NCBI GenBank assembly: GCA_031409515.1
Contig: JANNXJ010000022.1
Coordinates: forward strand, 1 to 64,000
Length of the DNA: 64,000 bases
Direction of reading: 5' to 3'
From: SHZI01 sp031409515
Lineage (GTDB): Bacteria; Pseudomonadota; Gammaproteobacteria; Steroidobacterales; GCA-2729495
Within the stretch, counting starts at the first letter, position 1, and each line of letters opens with the position of its first letter. Shown in pieces: positions 34,132-42,045 of this stretch. The notes below the pieces were generated by a model, which made no database searches, was not told where the DNA came from, and worked only from the letters and a program-made list of their open reading frames with translations. The translations under genes and the position numbers were made by a program.

Positions 34132-34785
34132 CTACTGGCGCATCTCCAGTTCGGCCTCAGTCAGGCTTTCCCGGAAGGCACGCCGGGCGAACATGCCATC
34201 CATGTACTTGCGGATCGGCTGGGCGCCGTTGCCATTGAGCTCGACCCCATACAACGGGAGACGCCAGAGGAGTGCCGCGACACTGGCATCGGCGAGCGAG
34301 AAGTCCTCACTGAGGAAAAAGCGCTTGACGGCAAACAGCTCAGCGCTGGACAGCAGGCTTTCCTGGAGAACCTTGCGGGTCTGGGCCGTCTGCTTGCGAT
34401 CCGTTGCGGAAGCGCACTGGTGGGCCATTTCGAACCAGTCCTTCTCGACCCGATAGAGCGCCAGCCGCACCTGGGCCCGGCTTACGGGGTCGACGGGCAT
34501 CAGGGGGGGGTGGGGAAAACGCTCGTCGATGTACTCCATGATGACCCGGGAGTCGTAGAGCACCAGATCCCGGTCCAGAAGCGTCGGGGTGGAATGGTAG
34601 GGATTGAGGTCAAGCAGGTCCTCGGGAAGTTCACCGTCCACCACGCTGATGATGTCGATGACGATGCCCTTTTCGGCGAGCACTATCCGCGTACGGTGGC
34701 TGTCTATGGAGGTGGGATCGGAATACAGCGTCATGGCTGCCCGCCGTCCGGAGCTGCCCGCCGAAGAATTCCACTCCTCGGACAC
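34132..34785 (-). CDS. sspA: stringent starvation protein A
   Basis: GST-fold RNA polymerase-associated protein. Seen: MTLYSDPTSIDSHRTRIVLAEKG, DLNPYHSTPTLLDRDLVLYDSRVIMEYIDERFPHPPLMPVDP (a hallmark of SspA), and EKDWFEMA. GTG 34785 directly follows the petC stop and gives a 17-residue extension comparable to E. coli; ATG 34734 is the alternative. The order petABC-sspA-sspB is common in beta- and gammaproteobacteria. Its TAG stop lies at the expected sspB start region. Confidence 0.95.
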   Translation of the reverse strand: MSEEWNSSAGSSGRRAAMTLYSDPTSIDSHRTRIVLAEKGIVIDIISVVDGELPEDLLDLNPYHSTPTLLDRDLVLYDSRVIMEYIDERFPHPPLMPVDPVSRAQVRLALYRVEKDWFEMAHQCASATDRKQTAQTRKVLQESLLSSAELFAVKRFFLSEDFSLADASVAALLWRLPLYGVELNGNGAQPIRKYMDGMFARRAFRESLTEAELEMRQ

Positions 34786-35562
34786 CTACCTGACGTCCTT
34801 CCAGATCTCCTGCTTGAGGAGATAGGCAAACACGCCGAAGACGAGCAGGAACGCAATCACCAGGATACCCAGGCTCTGCCGCTTGAGCTTCATGGGCTCA
34901 GCGATGTAGTCCAGGAAATTGACCGTGTCCCGCACGAACTCGTCGTAAGCCTCGGGCTTGAGCTTGCCTGGAGAAACTTCCGTGAACTCCCGGAACACGA
35001 CGTGAGTGACGCCATCATGCTTCTCTTCCTCGAACTTGCCCGCCTGCATGCCCTGCAAGTCCCACAGCACGTGGGGCATGGCAGTGTTCCGCAGCATGAT
35101 GTTGTTCACGCCAGTGGGTCGTGCAGGGTCTACATAGAACGAGCGCAGGAAGTTGTAGATGTAGTCGGGACCCTTGGACCGGGCCAGCAGGGAGAGGTCC
35201 GGCGGGGCAATGCCAAACCACCGCTCAGCGTCGGCCGGCCGCATTGCGATGCCCATCGTCTCCGTAGGCCGTGCTGCACTGAACATCAGGTTGCTAATCA
35301 CCTGCTCCTCGGTCATGCCGAGGTCCCGGGCCAGCTGGTTGTAACGCACGTACTTGGCGGAGTGGCAACCCTGGCAGTAATTGACGAAATTACGGGCACC
35401 CCTCTGCAATGAGGCGACGTTGGCGACGTCATTATTGGCGTACTGCTGAAAGCCCGCTTCCGCACCGGACGCCAGCACCGGCGGGGAACCCGCCACCGCC
35501 AGCACACCAGCAAGCGCGATAAGGCCGGACCGCAGGCGCTGTCTCAGAATATGACTGCTCAT
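34786..35562 (-). CDS. petC: cytochrome c1 (bc1 complex)
   Basis: Haem subunit of ubiquinol:cytochrome c reductase. An N-terminal signal peptide ending near VLASGA, the haem site CQGCH (C63, C66, H67), the candidate methionine ligand region around ETMGIAM, and a C-terminal membrane anchor (LGILVIAFLLVFGVFAYLL) are all visible. ATG 35562 is chosen; TTG 35568 is 6 nt upstream. 258 aa. Confidence 0.96.
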   Translation of the reverse strand: MSSHILRQRLRSGLIALAGVLAVAGSPPVLASGAEAGFQQYANNDVANVASLQRGARNFVNYCQGCHSAKYVRYNQLARDLGMTEEQVISNLMFSAARPTETMGIAMRPADAERWFGIAPPDLSLLARSKGPDYIYNFLRSFYVDPARPTGVNNIMLRNTAMPHVLWDLQGMQAGKFEEEKHDGVTHVVFREFTEVSPGKLKPEAYDEFVRDTVNFLDYIAEPMKLKRQSLGILVIAFLLVFGVFAYLLKQEIWKDVR

Positions 35563-35569
35563 GACCAAC

Positions 35570-36841
35570 TCACTCGTGCCCGTGGTAAACGACGCGCTCC
35601 GGAACCGGCTTGGTCCTTTCCCGCGAGGTGTACAACGGCATCAAAATAAAGACTGCGAAATAGATGATCGTGAAGATCCGCGCGCCGGTATTGACCAGTG
35701 GCGTAGCTGGCTGCAGACCCAGAGCGCCCAGAGCCACGAAGCTGATGGCCAGAGCTCCAAGGGCCACCTTGAACTGCCAGCCACGATACCGGATGGACTT
35801 GACCTTGCAGCGGTCGAGCCAGGGCAGCAGGAACAGGAAGACGATGGCGGCAAGCATCAGAAATGCCCCCCAGCCCTTGCTCGGTACTGCCCGGAGAATT
35901 GCGTAGAAGGGCGTGAAGTACCAGACCGGCGCAATGTGCTCGGGAGTCTTCAGCAGGTTGGCCGGCTCGAAGTTGGCGTGCTCCAGAAAATAGCCACCCA
36001 TCTCCGGCGCGAAGAACATCACGGAGGCGAAGATGATCGCGAACACGATGATCGCGACCAGGTCCTTGGAGGTGTGGTAGGGATGAAAGGCCACGCCATC
36101 CAGCGGTATCCCCGTGGGCCCCTTCTTCTCCTTGATCTCGATGCCGTCGGGATTCAGGGAGCCGGTGGTGTGCAGGGCCAGGATATGCACGACCACAAGC
36201 AGGATCAGAGCCAGTGGCACGGCCACCACGTGGAACGCAAAGAACCGGTTCAGCGTGATGTCGGAGATGAAGTAGTCACCCTTGATCCACTCGACGAGTC
36301 CCTCACCGATGACGGGGATGGCGCCGAAGAGGGAAACGATAACCTGGGCACCCCAATAGGACATCTGGCCCCAGGGCAGCAGATAGCCCATGAAGGCCTC
36401 GGCCATCAGCGCCAGGTAGATGAGCATGCCGACGACCCAGAGTAGCTCGCGGGGCGCCTTGTAGGAGCCGTACATCAGCCCGCGAAACATGTGGAGGTAC
36501 ACCACCACAAAGAACATGGACGCGCCGGTGGAATGCATGTAACGGATCAGCCAGCCCCACTCCACCTCCCGCATGATGTACTCGACGGAGGCAAACGCAT
36601 CGTCGGCGGACGGCTTGTAGTTCATCGTCAGGAAAATGCCGGTCACCAGCTGGATGATCAGCACCACCAGTGCCAGCACCCCGAACACGTACCAGATGTT
36701 GAAACTCTTGGCAGCGTAGTACTCGGTGACGTGCTCTTTCATCATCGCCGTGAGCGGAAAGCGCTCGTCTATCCAGTCGATGAAGCGAGCTCCCCGCCCC
36801 CCGCCGCCGGTGGACGTTACGCCGGTCGGTCCTGCGCTCAT
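35570..36841 (-). CDS. petB: cytochrome b (bc1 complex)
   Basis: Core membrane subunit of complex III that carries both b haems and the Qo/Qi sites. Seen: YFWIY-type entry replaced by FNIWYVFGVLALV, HSTGASMFFVVVYLHMFRGL with haem histidines, GYLLPWGQMSYWGAQV, FFAFHVVAVPLALILLVVVHILAL, and the Qo motif region PEHIAPVWYFTPFYAILR. 423 aa, eight or nine TM helices, single-chain proteobacterial form. 4-nt overlap with petA. Confidence 0.97.
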   Translation of the reverse strand: MSAGPTGVTSTGGGGRGARFIDWIDERFPLTAMMKEHVTEYYAAKSFNIWYVFGVLALVVLIIQLVTGIFLTMNYKPSADDAFASVEYIMREVEWGWLIRYMHSTGASMFFVVVYLHMFRGLMYGSYKAPRELLWVVGMLIYLALMAEAFMGYLLPWGQMSYWGAQVIVSLFGAIPVIGEGLVEWIKGDYFISDITLNRFFAFHVVAVPLALILLVVVHILALHTTGSLNPDGIEIKEKKGPTGIPLDGVAFHPYHTSKDLVAIIVFAIIFASVMFFAPEMGGYFLEHANFEPANLLKTPEHIAPVWYFTPFYAILRAVPSKGWGAFLMLAAIVFLFLLPWLDRCKVKSIRYRGWQFKVALGALAISFVALGALGLQPATPLVNTGARIFTIIYFAVFILMPLYTSRERTKPVPERVVYHGHE

Positions 36842-37431
36842 GCTGCCGCTCCTGCATCCTCGCCGACGATGACCAGTTCATCCCCCACGAAGCGATAGGG
36901 CGGGACGGTGAGATTGGTTGGCGCCGGCGAGCCATCCATGACCCGGGCGGCCAGATCGAACTTGGAGCCGTGGCAGGGGCAGAAAAAGCCGCCGGGCCAG
37001 TCCGAACCCATGTCCGACGCCGCCACTTCGAACCGCTCCAGTGGGGCGCAGCCCAGGTGTGTGCAATTGCCGATCACCACCAGGTAGTCCGGTCGCAGGG
37101 CGCGCCCGTCATTCTTGGCATAGGACGGCTGGATGGACTTGTTGGAATCCGGATCCTTGAGACCAATGGTGCTGTCGAGGAGCGCATCGAGCATGGTTTT
37201 GCTGCGATGGAGCACCCAGACGGGCTGCCCTCGCCAGATCACGCGCACCATGGCACCTTCTTCGAGCTTGCTGATATCCACTGTCACCGGCGCACCGAGC
37301 GCCTGGGCCCGGGTGCTGGGTTTAAAGGAGGCGATGAACGGCGCAGCCGTCAGCGCCAAACCCACCACACCCGTCACGCCGGTGGCTACGGCCAGAAAAT
37401 GACGACGGCTGACAGACGCCTCTTCGCTCAT
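36838..37431 (-). CDS. petA: Rieske iron-sulfur subunit (bc1 complex)
   Basis: 2Fe-2S subunit of ubiquinol:cytochrome c reductase. A Tat-type signal anchor (SRRHFLAVATG followed by a hydrophobic helix) leads to the Rieske domain with cluster motifs CTHLGCAP (C123, H125, C128) and CPCHG (C151, C153, H154). 197 aa. First gene of the petABC operon; a 5' region with a TATAAT lies 112 nt upstream. Confidence 0.97.
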   Translation of the reverse strand: MSEEASVSRRHFLAVATGVTGVVGLALTAAPFIASFKPSTRAQALGAPVTVDISKLEEGAMVRVIWRGQPVWVLHRSKTMLDALLDSTIGLKDPDSNKSIQPSYAKNDGRALRPDYLVVIGNCTHLGCAPLERFEVAASDMGSDWPGGFFCPCHGSKFDLAARVMDGSPAPTNLTVPPYRFVGDELVIVGEDAGAAA

Positions 37432-37516
37432 CGAGCTAATCCTCTAGAAAAACCCTGGTGGCTCGCTACCCGATTCCGACTGACTGCCCTTCAGGGCAGA
37501 CCGTCCAAAATCCACT

Positions 37517-37548
37517 GCGGTGGGGCCGCAGAAAGCCCCAAAATTATA
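37517..37548 (-). promoter_or_regulatory. petABC -10 element and leader hairpin
   Basis: A perfect TATAAT (minus strand, 37543-37548) lies upstream of petA without an obvious -35. The leader then contains CTGCGG/CCGCAG (6-bp stem, around 37514-37530) and, closer to the gene, the palindrome CTGCCCTTCAGGGCAG. No ORF is present in the gap 37432-37626. Confidence 0.5.
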
Positions 37549-37578
37549 CACGGGGGGCTTCAGACTTGCCTACGGTCA

Positions 37579-37617
37579 GGCCAGCACTCAGGCCAGGCTC
37601 CGGCCTGAGTGCTGGCC
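37579..37617 (-). terminator. 16-bp perfect hairpin after murA
   Basis: GGCCAGCACTCAGGCC and its exact complement are separated by 7 nt, 9 nt downstream of the murA stop. It is a very stable RNA hairpin but has no U-tract on either strand. It probably ends or protects the ibaG-murA mRNA before the petABC promoter. Confidence 0.65.
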
Positions 37618-37626
37618 AGAGTCCGA

Positions 37627-38883
37627 CTAGGCCCTGCGCTGGATCCGGGCACCGAGTTGCTGCAGTTTTTCCTCGATGCACTCATAGCCCCGGTCAATGT
37701 GGTAGATCCGGTCGACGATCGTCTCGCCCTCGGCGGCCAGACCGGCTACGACGAGGCTGGCCGAGGCCCGCAGGTCCGTTGCCATAACCGGGGCTGCCCG
37801 CAGCTGAGCGACGCCCTGGACGATCGCCGTATGGCCTTCAATCCTGATATTGGCGCCCATGCGCTGCAGCTCAAGGGCGTGCATAAACCGGTTTTCGAAG
37901 ACATTTTCGATGATCGTGCCAACGCCGTTGGCCACGCAATTGAGGGCCATGAACTGGGCCTGCATGTCGGTGGGAAACGCGGGATAAGGATCGGTGCTGA
38001 TGTCCACTGCCAGCGGCCGCCGGCCCCGCATATCCAGCTCTATCCAGTCCGGGCCGGAGTGAATCGTCGCCCCCGCTGCCCGCAACTTCGCCAGGACCGC
38101 CTCCAGGTGTTCCGGGCGAGTGCGGCGCACCCGGATATGCCCGCCGGTAATCGCCGCGGCAACCAGAAACGTGCCGGTCTCGATCCGGTCCGGCTGCACC
38201 TCGTACTCCGCACCGTGCAGCCGCTTGACGCCCTCGATCACGATACGGTTGGTGCCCGCACCCTGGATCCGGGCGCCCATGCTCGTCAGGAAACCAGCGA
38301 GATCGACCACCTCAGGCTCGCGGGCCGCGTTCTCAAGGACCGTCTCGCCGTCCGCCAGACAGGCAGCCATCATCAGGTTTTCAGTACCCGTGACGGTCAC
38401 CTTGTCCATCAGCAGGTGCACACCCCGGAGCCGGCCAGACCTGGCCCGGATGTACCCATCGACGATCTCGACCTCGGCACCCATCGCGCGAAGACCGGCC
38501 ACGTGCAGGTCCACGGGACGGGCGCCGATGGCACAGCCACCGGGCAGGGAGACATCCGCATGGCCGTAGCGACCGACCAGCGGACCCAGCACGAGGATCG
38601 AGGCCCGCATGGTCTTCACCAGCTCGTAGGGCGCGGCGAAATCCGTAATGGACCGGGCATCCACCTCAAGGCGCATCCCGTCGTGAACCGTAATCCCTAC
38701 CCCCATCCGGCCCAGGAGTTCGATGGTGGTGGTGATGTCGTTCAGGTGCGGAATATTGCTGAGGGTGACCTTCTCGTCGGCAAGCAGGGTCGCGGCAAGA
38801 ATGGGCAGCGCGGCGTTCTTCGCCCCGGATATACGCACCTCCCCTTCCAGGGGCTTGCCGCCAGTGATCGCGAGTTTTTCCAT
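37627..38883 (-). CDS. murA: UDP-GlcNAc 1-carboxyvinyltransferase MurA
   Basis: First committed enzyme of peptidoglycan synthesis; transfers enolpyruvate from PEP. Seen: GEVRISGAKNAALPILAATLL, the catalytic cysteine C117 in SLPGGCAIGARPVDLH (the fosfomycin target is present), RIETGTFLVAAAI, TDMQAQFMALN, and ATDLRASASLVVAGL. ATG 38883 matches the family start; ATG 38925 in frame would overlap ibaG. 418 aa. Confidence 0.97.
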   Translation of the reverse strand: MEKLAITGGKPLEGEVRISGAKNAALPILAATLLADEKVTLSNIPHLNDITTTIELLGRMGVGITVHDGMRLEVDARSITDFAAPYELVKTMRASILVLGPLVGRYGHADVSLPGGCAIGARPVDLHVAGLRAMGAEVEIVDGYIRARSGRLRGVHLLMDKVTVTGTENLMMAACLADGETVLENAAREPEVVDLAGFLTSMGARIQGAGTNRIVIEGVKRLHGAEYEVQPDRIETGTFLVAAAITGGHIRVRRTRPEHLEAVLAKLRAAGATIHSGPDWIELDMRGRRPLAVDISTDPYPAFPTDMQAQFMALNCVANGVGTIIENVFENRFMHALELQRMGANIRIEGHTAIVQGVAQLRAAPVMATDLRASASLVVAGLAAEGETIVDRIYHIDRGYECIEEKLQQLGARIQRRA

Positions 38884-38903
38884 GGTCTGCGCCGCGAGCC
38901 GGA

Positions 38904-39146
38904 CTAGGGCCCCCGGGCACTCCATTCTTCTGGTGTATAGGCCTGGATCGACAGTGCGTGAATATCACCGCCAATACGGTCGCCGAGGGCGCCATAGATC
39001 AGCCGGTGGCGCTGGAGAGTGCGCTTGCCAGCGAAGGCCGGGCTGACGACCAGGGCCTCAAAGTGCACGTTATCGGTGCTCTGGACGGTCGCGGTCGTGT
39101 CGGGCAGATAGGCCCGGATCAGCGTTTCAATCTCTTGTGGAGTCAT
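38904..39146 (-). CDS. ibaG: BolA-family protein IbaG
   Basis: Small BolA/YrbA-family protein (80 aa) that binds iron-sulfur clusters together with monothiol glutaredoxins and is linked to acid stress and envelope homeostasis. Seen: MTPQEIETLIRAYLP, VHFEALVVSPAFAGKRTLQRHRLIYGAL with the conserved histidine, and IHALSIQAYTPEEW. It sits directly upstream of murA as in E. coli. The frame remains open upstream into kdsD but ATG 39146 is the family start. Confidence 0.93.
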   Translation of the reverse strand: MTPQEIETLIRAYLPDTTATVQSTDNVHFEALVVSPAFAGKRTLQRHRLIYGALGDRIGGDIHALSIQAYTPEEWSARGP

Positions 39147-39180
39147 GCAGGTATCGGGGACCGGGCAGGTGAGGCGCGGC

Positions 39181-39199
39181 ATTATAGATGACTTACAAT
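39181..39199. promoter_or_regulatory. divergent -10 elements between ibaG and kdsD
   Basis: On the minus strand TATAAT (39181-39186) can serve ibaG-murA; on the plus strand TACAAT (39194-39199) can serve kdsD. The hexamers are 7 nt apart, so the two promoters would compete for polymerase. Neither has a convincing -35. Confidence 0.45.
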
Positions 39200-39223
39200 C
39201 CCAGCCCATGAGCATCGTCCCCT

Positions 39224-39271
39224 GAGCAGCAGAAACTGGGCAGCAGAAATTGAGCAGCAGAACATGAGCAG
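39224..39271 (+). repeat. 14-bp tandem repeat running into the kdsD start
   Basis: About 3.5 copies of a 14-bp unit GAGCAGCAGAAACT: 39224-39237, 39238-39251, 39252-39265, and a partial copy from 39266. The kdsD ATG (39264) lies at the end of the third copy. A five-codon ORF (ATG 39208 to TGA 39223-39225) ends at the first copy. Gain or loss of a unit would change the leader but not the kdsD frame. Confidence 0.8.
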
Positions 39272-40241
39272 CGACCTGCCAGACTTCCGCTCCCGGGGCC
39301 GGCGCGTGCTGGAAATCGAGGCGGCGGCAGTTGCCGGCCTGGCCCCGCGGCTGGACGCGAGCTTCGACAAGGCTTGCCAGCTCTGTCTGGACTGCCGCGG
39401 CCGGGTGATCGTGACCGGCATGGGCAAGTCCGGCCACATCGCAGGCAAGGTGGCGGCGACACTGGCGAGCACCGGCACACCTGCCTTCTTCGTCCACCCC
39501 GGGGAGGCGAGTCACGGCGACCTCGGCATGATCACCCGTGCCGACCTGCTCATCGCGATCTCGAGTTCTGGCGAGACCCACGAACTGGTAACGATACTCC
39601 CCCTGCTCAAGCGCCTCGGTATCCCGCTGATTACTCTGACGGGTAACCTCCGCTCGACGCTGGCCGAGGCTGCGACGGTCACCATCGATGTCGGTGTCAG
39701 TGAGGAGGCCTGCCCCCTCAACCTCGCACCAACCGCCAGCACCACCGCCGCGCTCGCCATGGGCGATGCCCTGGCCGTCGCCCTCCTGGAGAGCCGGGGA
39801 TTTACCCGGGAAGACTTTGCCCTGGCACACCCGGGCGGCTCGCTGGGGCGGAGGCTGCTGCTGCGGGTCGACGACCTGATGCACGGGGGTGACGGTATCC
39901 CACGCGTGACACCGGAGACCCCGCTCGCCGGGGGCCTGGTCGAGATGACGCGGAAGGGGCTCGGCATGACTGCCATCGTCGGGGCAGACGACCGGCTGGC
40001 CGGCATCTTCACGGACGGAGACCTGCGCCGCATTCTGGACCGGGGTGTCGACGTGCATCGCACGACCATGCGCGATGTGATGACCACCAGCTGCAAGACC
40101 ATCGCACCGGGAGTGCTGGCAGCAGAGGCCGTGCACCTGCTGGAGCTTTACAAGATCAACGGTCTGCTCGTGGTGGACGAAGACCGAAAAGTAGTTGGGG
40201 CCCTCAACGTCCATGACCTGCTGCGCGCGGGCGTGATGTGA
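39264..40241 (+). CDS. kdsD: arabinose-5-phosphate isomerase KdsD
   Basis: Converts ribulose-5-phosphate to arabinose-5-phosphate, the first step of Kdo synthesis. N-terminal SIS domain (VIVTGMGKSGHIAGKVAATLASTGTPAFFVHPGEASHGDLG, LIAISSSGET) and two C-terminal CBS domains (MHGGDGIPRVTPE, MTTSCKTIAPGVLAAEA). 325 aa, normal. First gene of the kdsD-kdsC-lptC-lptA-lptB-rpoN-hpf-rapZ run. No strong Shine-Dalgarno is present; the leader is made of a tandem repeat. Confidence 0.96.
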   Translation: MSSDLPDFRSRGRRVLEIEAAAVAGLAPRLDASFDKACQLCLDCRGRVIVTGMGKSGHIAGKVAATLASTGTPAFFVHPGEASHGDLGMITRADLLIAISSSGETHELVTILPLLKRLGIPLITLTGNLRSTLAEAATVTIDVGVSEEACPLNLAPTASTTAALAMGDALAVALLESRGFTREDFALAHPGGSLGRRLLLRVDDLMHGGDGIPRVTPETPLAGGLVEMTRKGLGMTAIVGADDRLAGIFTDGDLRRILDRGVDVHRTTMRDVMTTSCKTIAPGVLAAEAVHLLELYKINGLLVVDEDRKVVGALNVHDLLRAGVM

Positions 40242-40256
40242 GCCGGGCGAACCTGC

Positions 40257-40760
40257 ATGGAACTGCTTGAACTCCGCTCCGTCGCCGCCGGAATCAGACT
40301 GCTGGTGCTGGATGTGGACGGCGTGCTGACCGACGGGCGCCTGCACTACGACTCTGATGGTCGGGAGACCAAGAGCTTCCATGTGCGTGACGGTTACGGC
40401 ATACAGCAGGTACTGGCGGCGGGACTGCTCGTGGCCGTGATCTCAGGCCGGCGCTCAGCTGCGGCTGCTGCCCGTCTTGCGGAGCTGCGGGTACCCCATG
40501 TCTATCTCGGTCGGAACGACAAGCGTGAAGTCCTGCAAAACCTTGTGGCGGAGCTTGGTATACCGCTCCCCAACGTGGCCTGCGTGGGCGATGACGTCAC
40601 CGACCTCGAGATCATGGGTCTCGCGGGCCTCGGCATCACCGTCGCCGACAGCCACCCGGACGTGCGGCGCGCAGCCGACTGGGTCACTGGTGCCGCCGGC
40701 GGCCAGGGGGCCGTCCGGGAGGTCTGCGACTACCTGCTGGCCGCACGGCAGCCCGCCTGA
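40257..40760 (+). CDS. kdsC: Kdo-8-phosphate phosphatase KdsC
   Basis: HAD-family phosphatase that releases Kdo from Kdo-8-phosphate. Catalytic DVDGVLTDG (nucleophile D19, D21), SGRRS (motif II), and GDDVTDLEIM (motif IV) are intact. It has the short tetrameric C0-cap form (167 aa). lptC begins on the base after the stop codon. Confidence 0.96.
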   Translation: MELLELRSVAAGIRLLVLDVDGVLTDGRLHYDSDGRETKSFHVRDGYGIQQVLAAGLLVAVISGRRSAAAAARLAELRVPHVYLGRNDKREVLQNLVAELGIPLPNVACVGDDVTDLEIMGLAGLGITVADSHPDVRRAADWVTGAAGGQGAVREVCDYLLAARQPA

Positions 40761-41369
40761 ATGCCCACGACCCCTGAATTTCAGCACCCCCTGCGCTTCC
40801 TGGCGCTCGTCGTGGCCGCCCTGTTTACGGGGTTCCTGGTCTTCCGGACCGGGCCACAGGACGACTCATCCCGGCCGGCACCGCGCCTGGGCCTCGGCTA
40901 CTACGTGAAGGACGCACGCCTCACGGGTACCGGAACCGATGGGAAAGTGCTCTATCGGGTCGGCACAACTGCAGCGGAGCAGCTACTGGCGGACGGGACA
41001 ATCACCATGCGGGATGTCACGGTGGACTATGAGCCGGCAGCCGAGGTCCCCTGGAAACTGAGGGCCAACCGGGGGCAGATACCACCGGATCGTAATATCA
41101 TTGAACTCGCTGGAGACGTGGTGGCGACGACAGCCTCGACCGCCGCCGAACCTGCCAGAGCCACCGCCGAGGGCCGCACCCGTGGGGCCCCGCTAGTGAT
41201 CCGAACCGACTACCTGGAGCTGGATCCGGAAGCCTACGTCGCCAGTACTGAGAGCTTCGTGGCGGTGGAGCGTAACCGGGATACGCTCAATGCCAAGGGG
41301 ATGCGTGTCTATCTCAAGCAGGATCGCCTTCAGTTCAACGCCGAGGTGCGCGGACGGTTTCTCCCCTGA
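40761..41369 (+). CDS. lptC: LPS export protein LptC
   Basis: Bitopic inner-membrane protein that passes LPS from LptB2FG to LptA. An N-terminal TM helix (FLALVVAALFTGFLVF, residues about 13-28) precedes a periplasmic beta-jellyroll (YYVKDARLTGTGTDGKVLYRV, LRANRGQIPPDRNIIELAGDV). 202 aa. Sequence similarity in the family is low; topology and position between kdsC and lptA carry much of the assignment. Confidence 0.92.
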   Translation: MPTTPEFQHPLRFLALVVAALFTGFLVFRTGPQDDSSRPAPRLGLGYYVKDARLTGTGTDGKVLYRVGTTAAEQLLADGTITMRDVTVDYEPAAEVPWKLRANRGQIPPDRNIIELAGDVVATTASTAAEPARATAEGRTRGAPLVIRTDYLELDPEAYVASTESFVAVERNRDTLNAKGMRVYLKQDRLQFNAEVRGRFLP

Positions 41370-41397
41370 GCGCGCTCCCTGCAGCGTTGGCCTGCGA

Positions 41398-42045
41398 GTG
41401 ACCGCGTTGGTGGTCGGTCTAATAGCCGCGCTGGTCTCGGTAGGCGTGCTCGCCGCTGACACCTCCCCGGTAACTCCCCCTGCCCTGCCGCGACCTCTGC
41501 TGACACCGGCAGATCCGGCTCTCCCGATCGAACTCGACGCCGCGTTTTCTGAATTCGACAGGCGTAACAACCGGCTCGTCTTCCGGCAGCTGAACATTAC
41601 CCAGGGCACACTTGCCATCCAGGCAGACCAGGCTACGGCTGATCCGGCAGACTTTGAGAACAGCGTGTGGATCTTCACCGGCAATGTCAGCATCAAGAAT
41701 GGGGAAACCCGCAGCACCTGTGATCGGGCCGAACTGACGTTCCGTGGCAACCGCCTGCGCAGAGCTGTGTTGAGCGGGCTACCCGCGACCTTCAGCCAGT
41801 CCGGGACCGCAGGGAATCCCCCCACGCAAGGCCAGGCTGACCTGCTCGACTACGACTTCGATGCCGGCACCATCCAGCTGACCACCAACGCCGTCCTCAG
41901 CGATGGCAAGAACGAAATCTCCGGAAACCGGATCGCCTACGACCTGCAGCGGGAAGTGGTGACCGCCGGCGGCAGCCCGGACAGTGCGGTCCGCATGCGG
42001 ATCACGCCCCAGCAGAAGCCAGCTCCGCCAGCGAGTAAACCGTGA
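41398..42045 (+). CDS. lptA: LPS transport periplasmic protein LptA
   Basis: Periplasmic jellyroll protein that forms the LPS bridge between inner and outer membrane. From GTG 41398 the signal peptide is clean (TALVVGLIAALVSVGVLA, then AD). The OstA-like domain follows: PIELDAAFSEFDRRNNRLVFRQLNITQGTLAIQADQA, IFTGNVSIKNGETRSTCDRA, GNRIAYDLQREVV. 215 aa. The frame is open further upstream inside lptC. Confidence 0.93.
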   Translation: MTALVVGLIAALVSVGVLAADTSPVTPPALPRPLLTPADPALPIELDAAFSEFDRRNNRLVFRQLNITQGTLAIQADQATADPADFENSVWIFTGNVSIKNGETRSTCDRAELTFRGNRLRRAVLSGLPATFSQSGTAGNPPTQGQADLLDYDFDAGTIQLTTNAVLSDGKNEISGNRIAYDLQREVVTAGGSPDSAVRMRITPQQKPAPPASKP

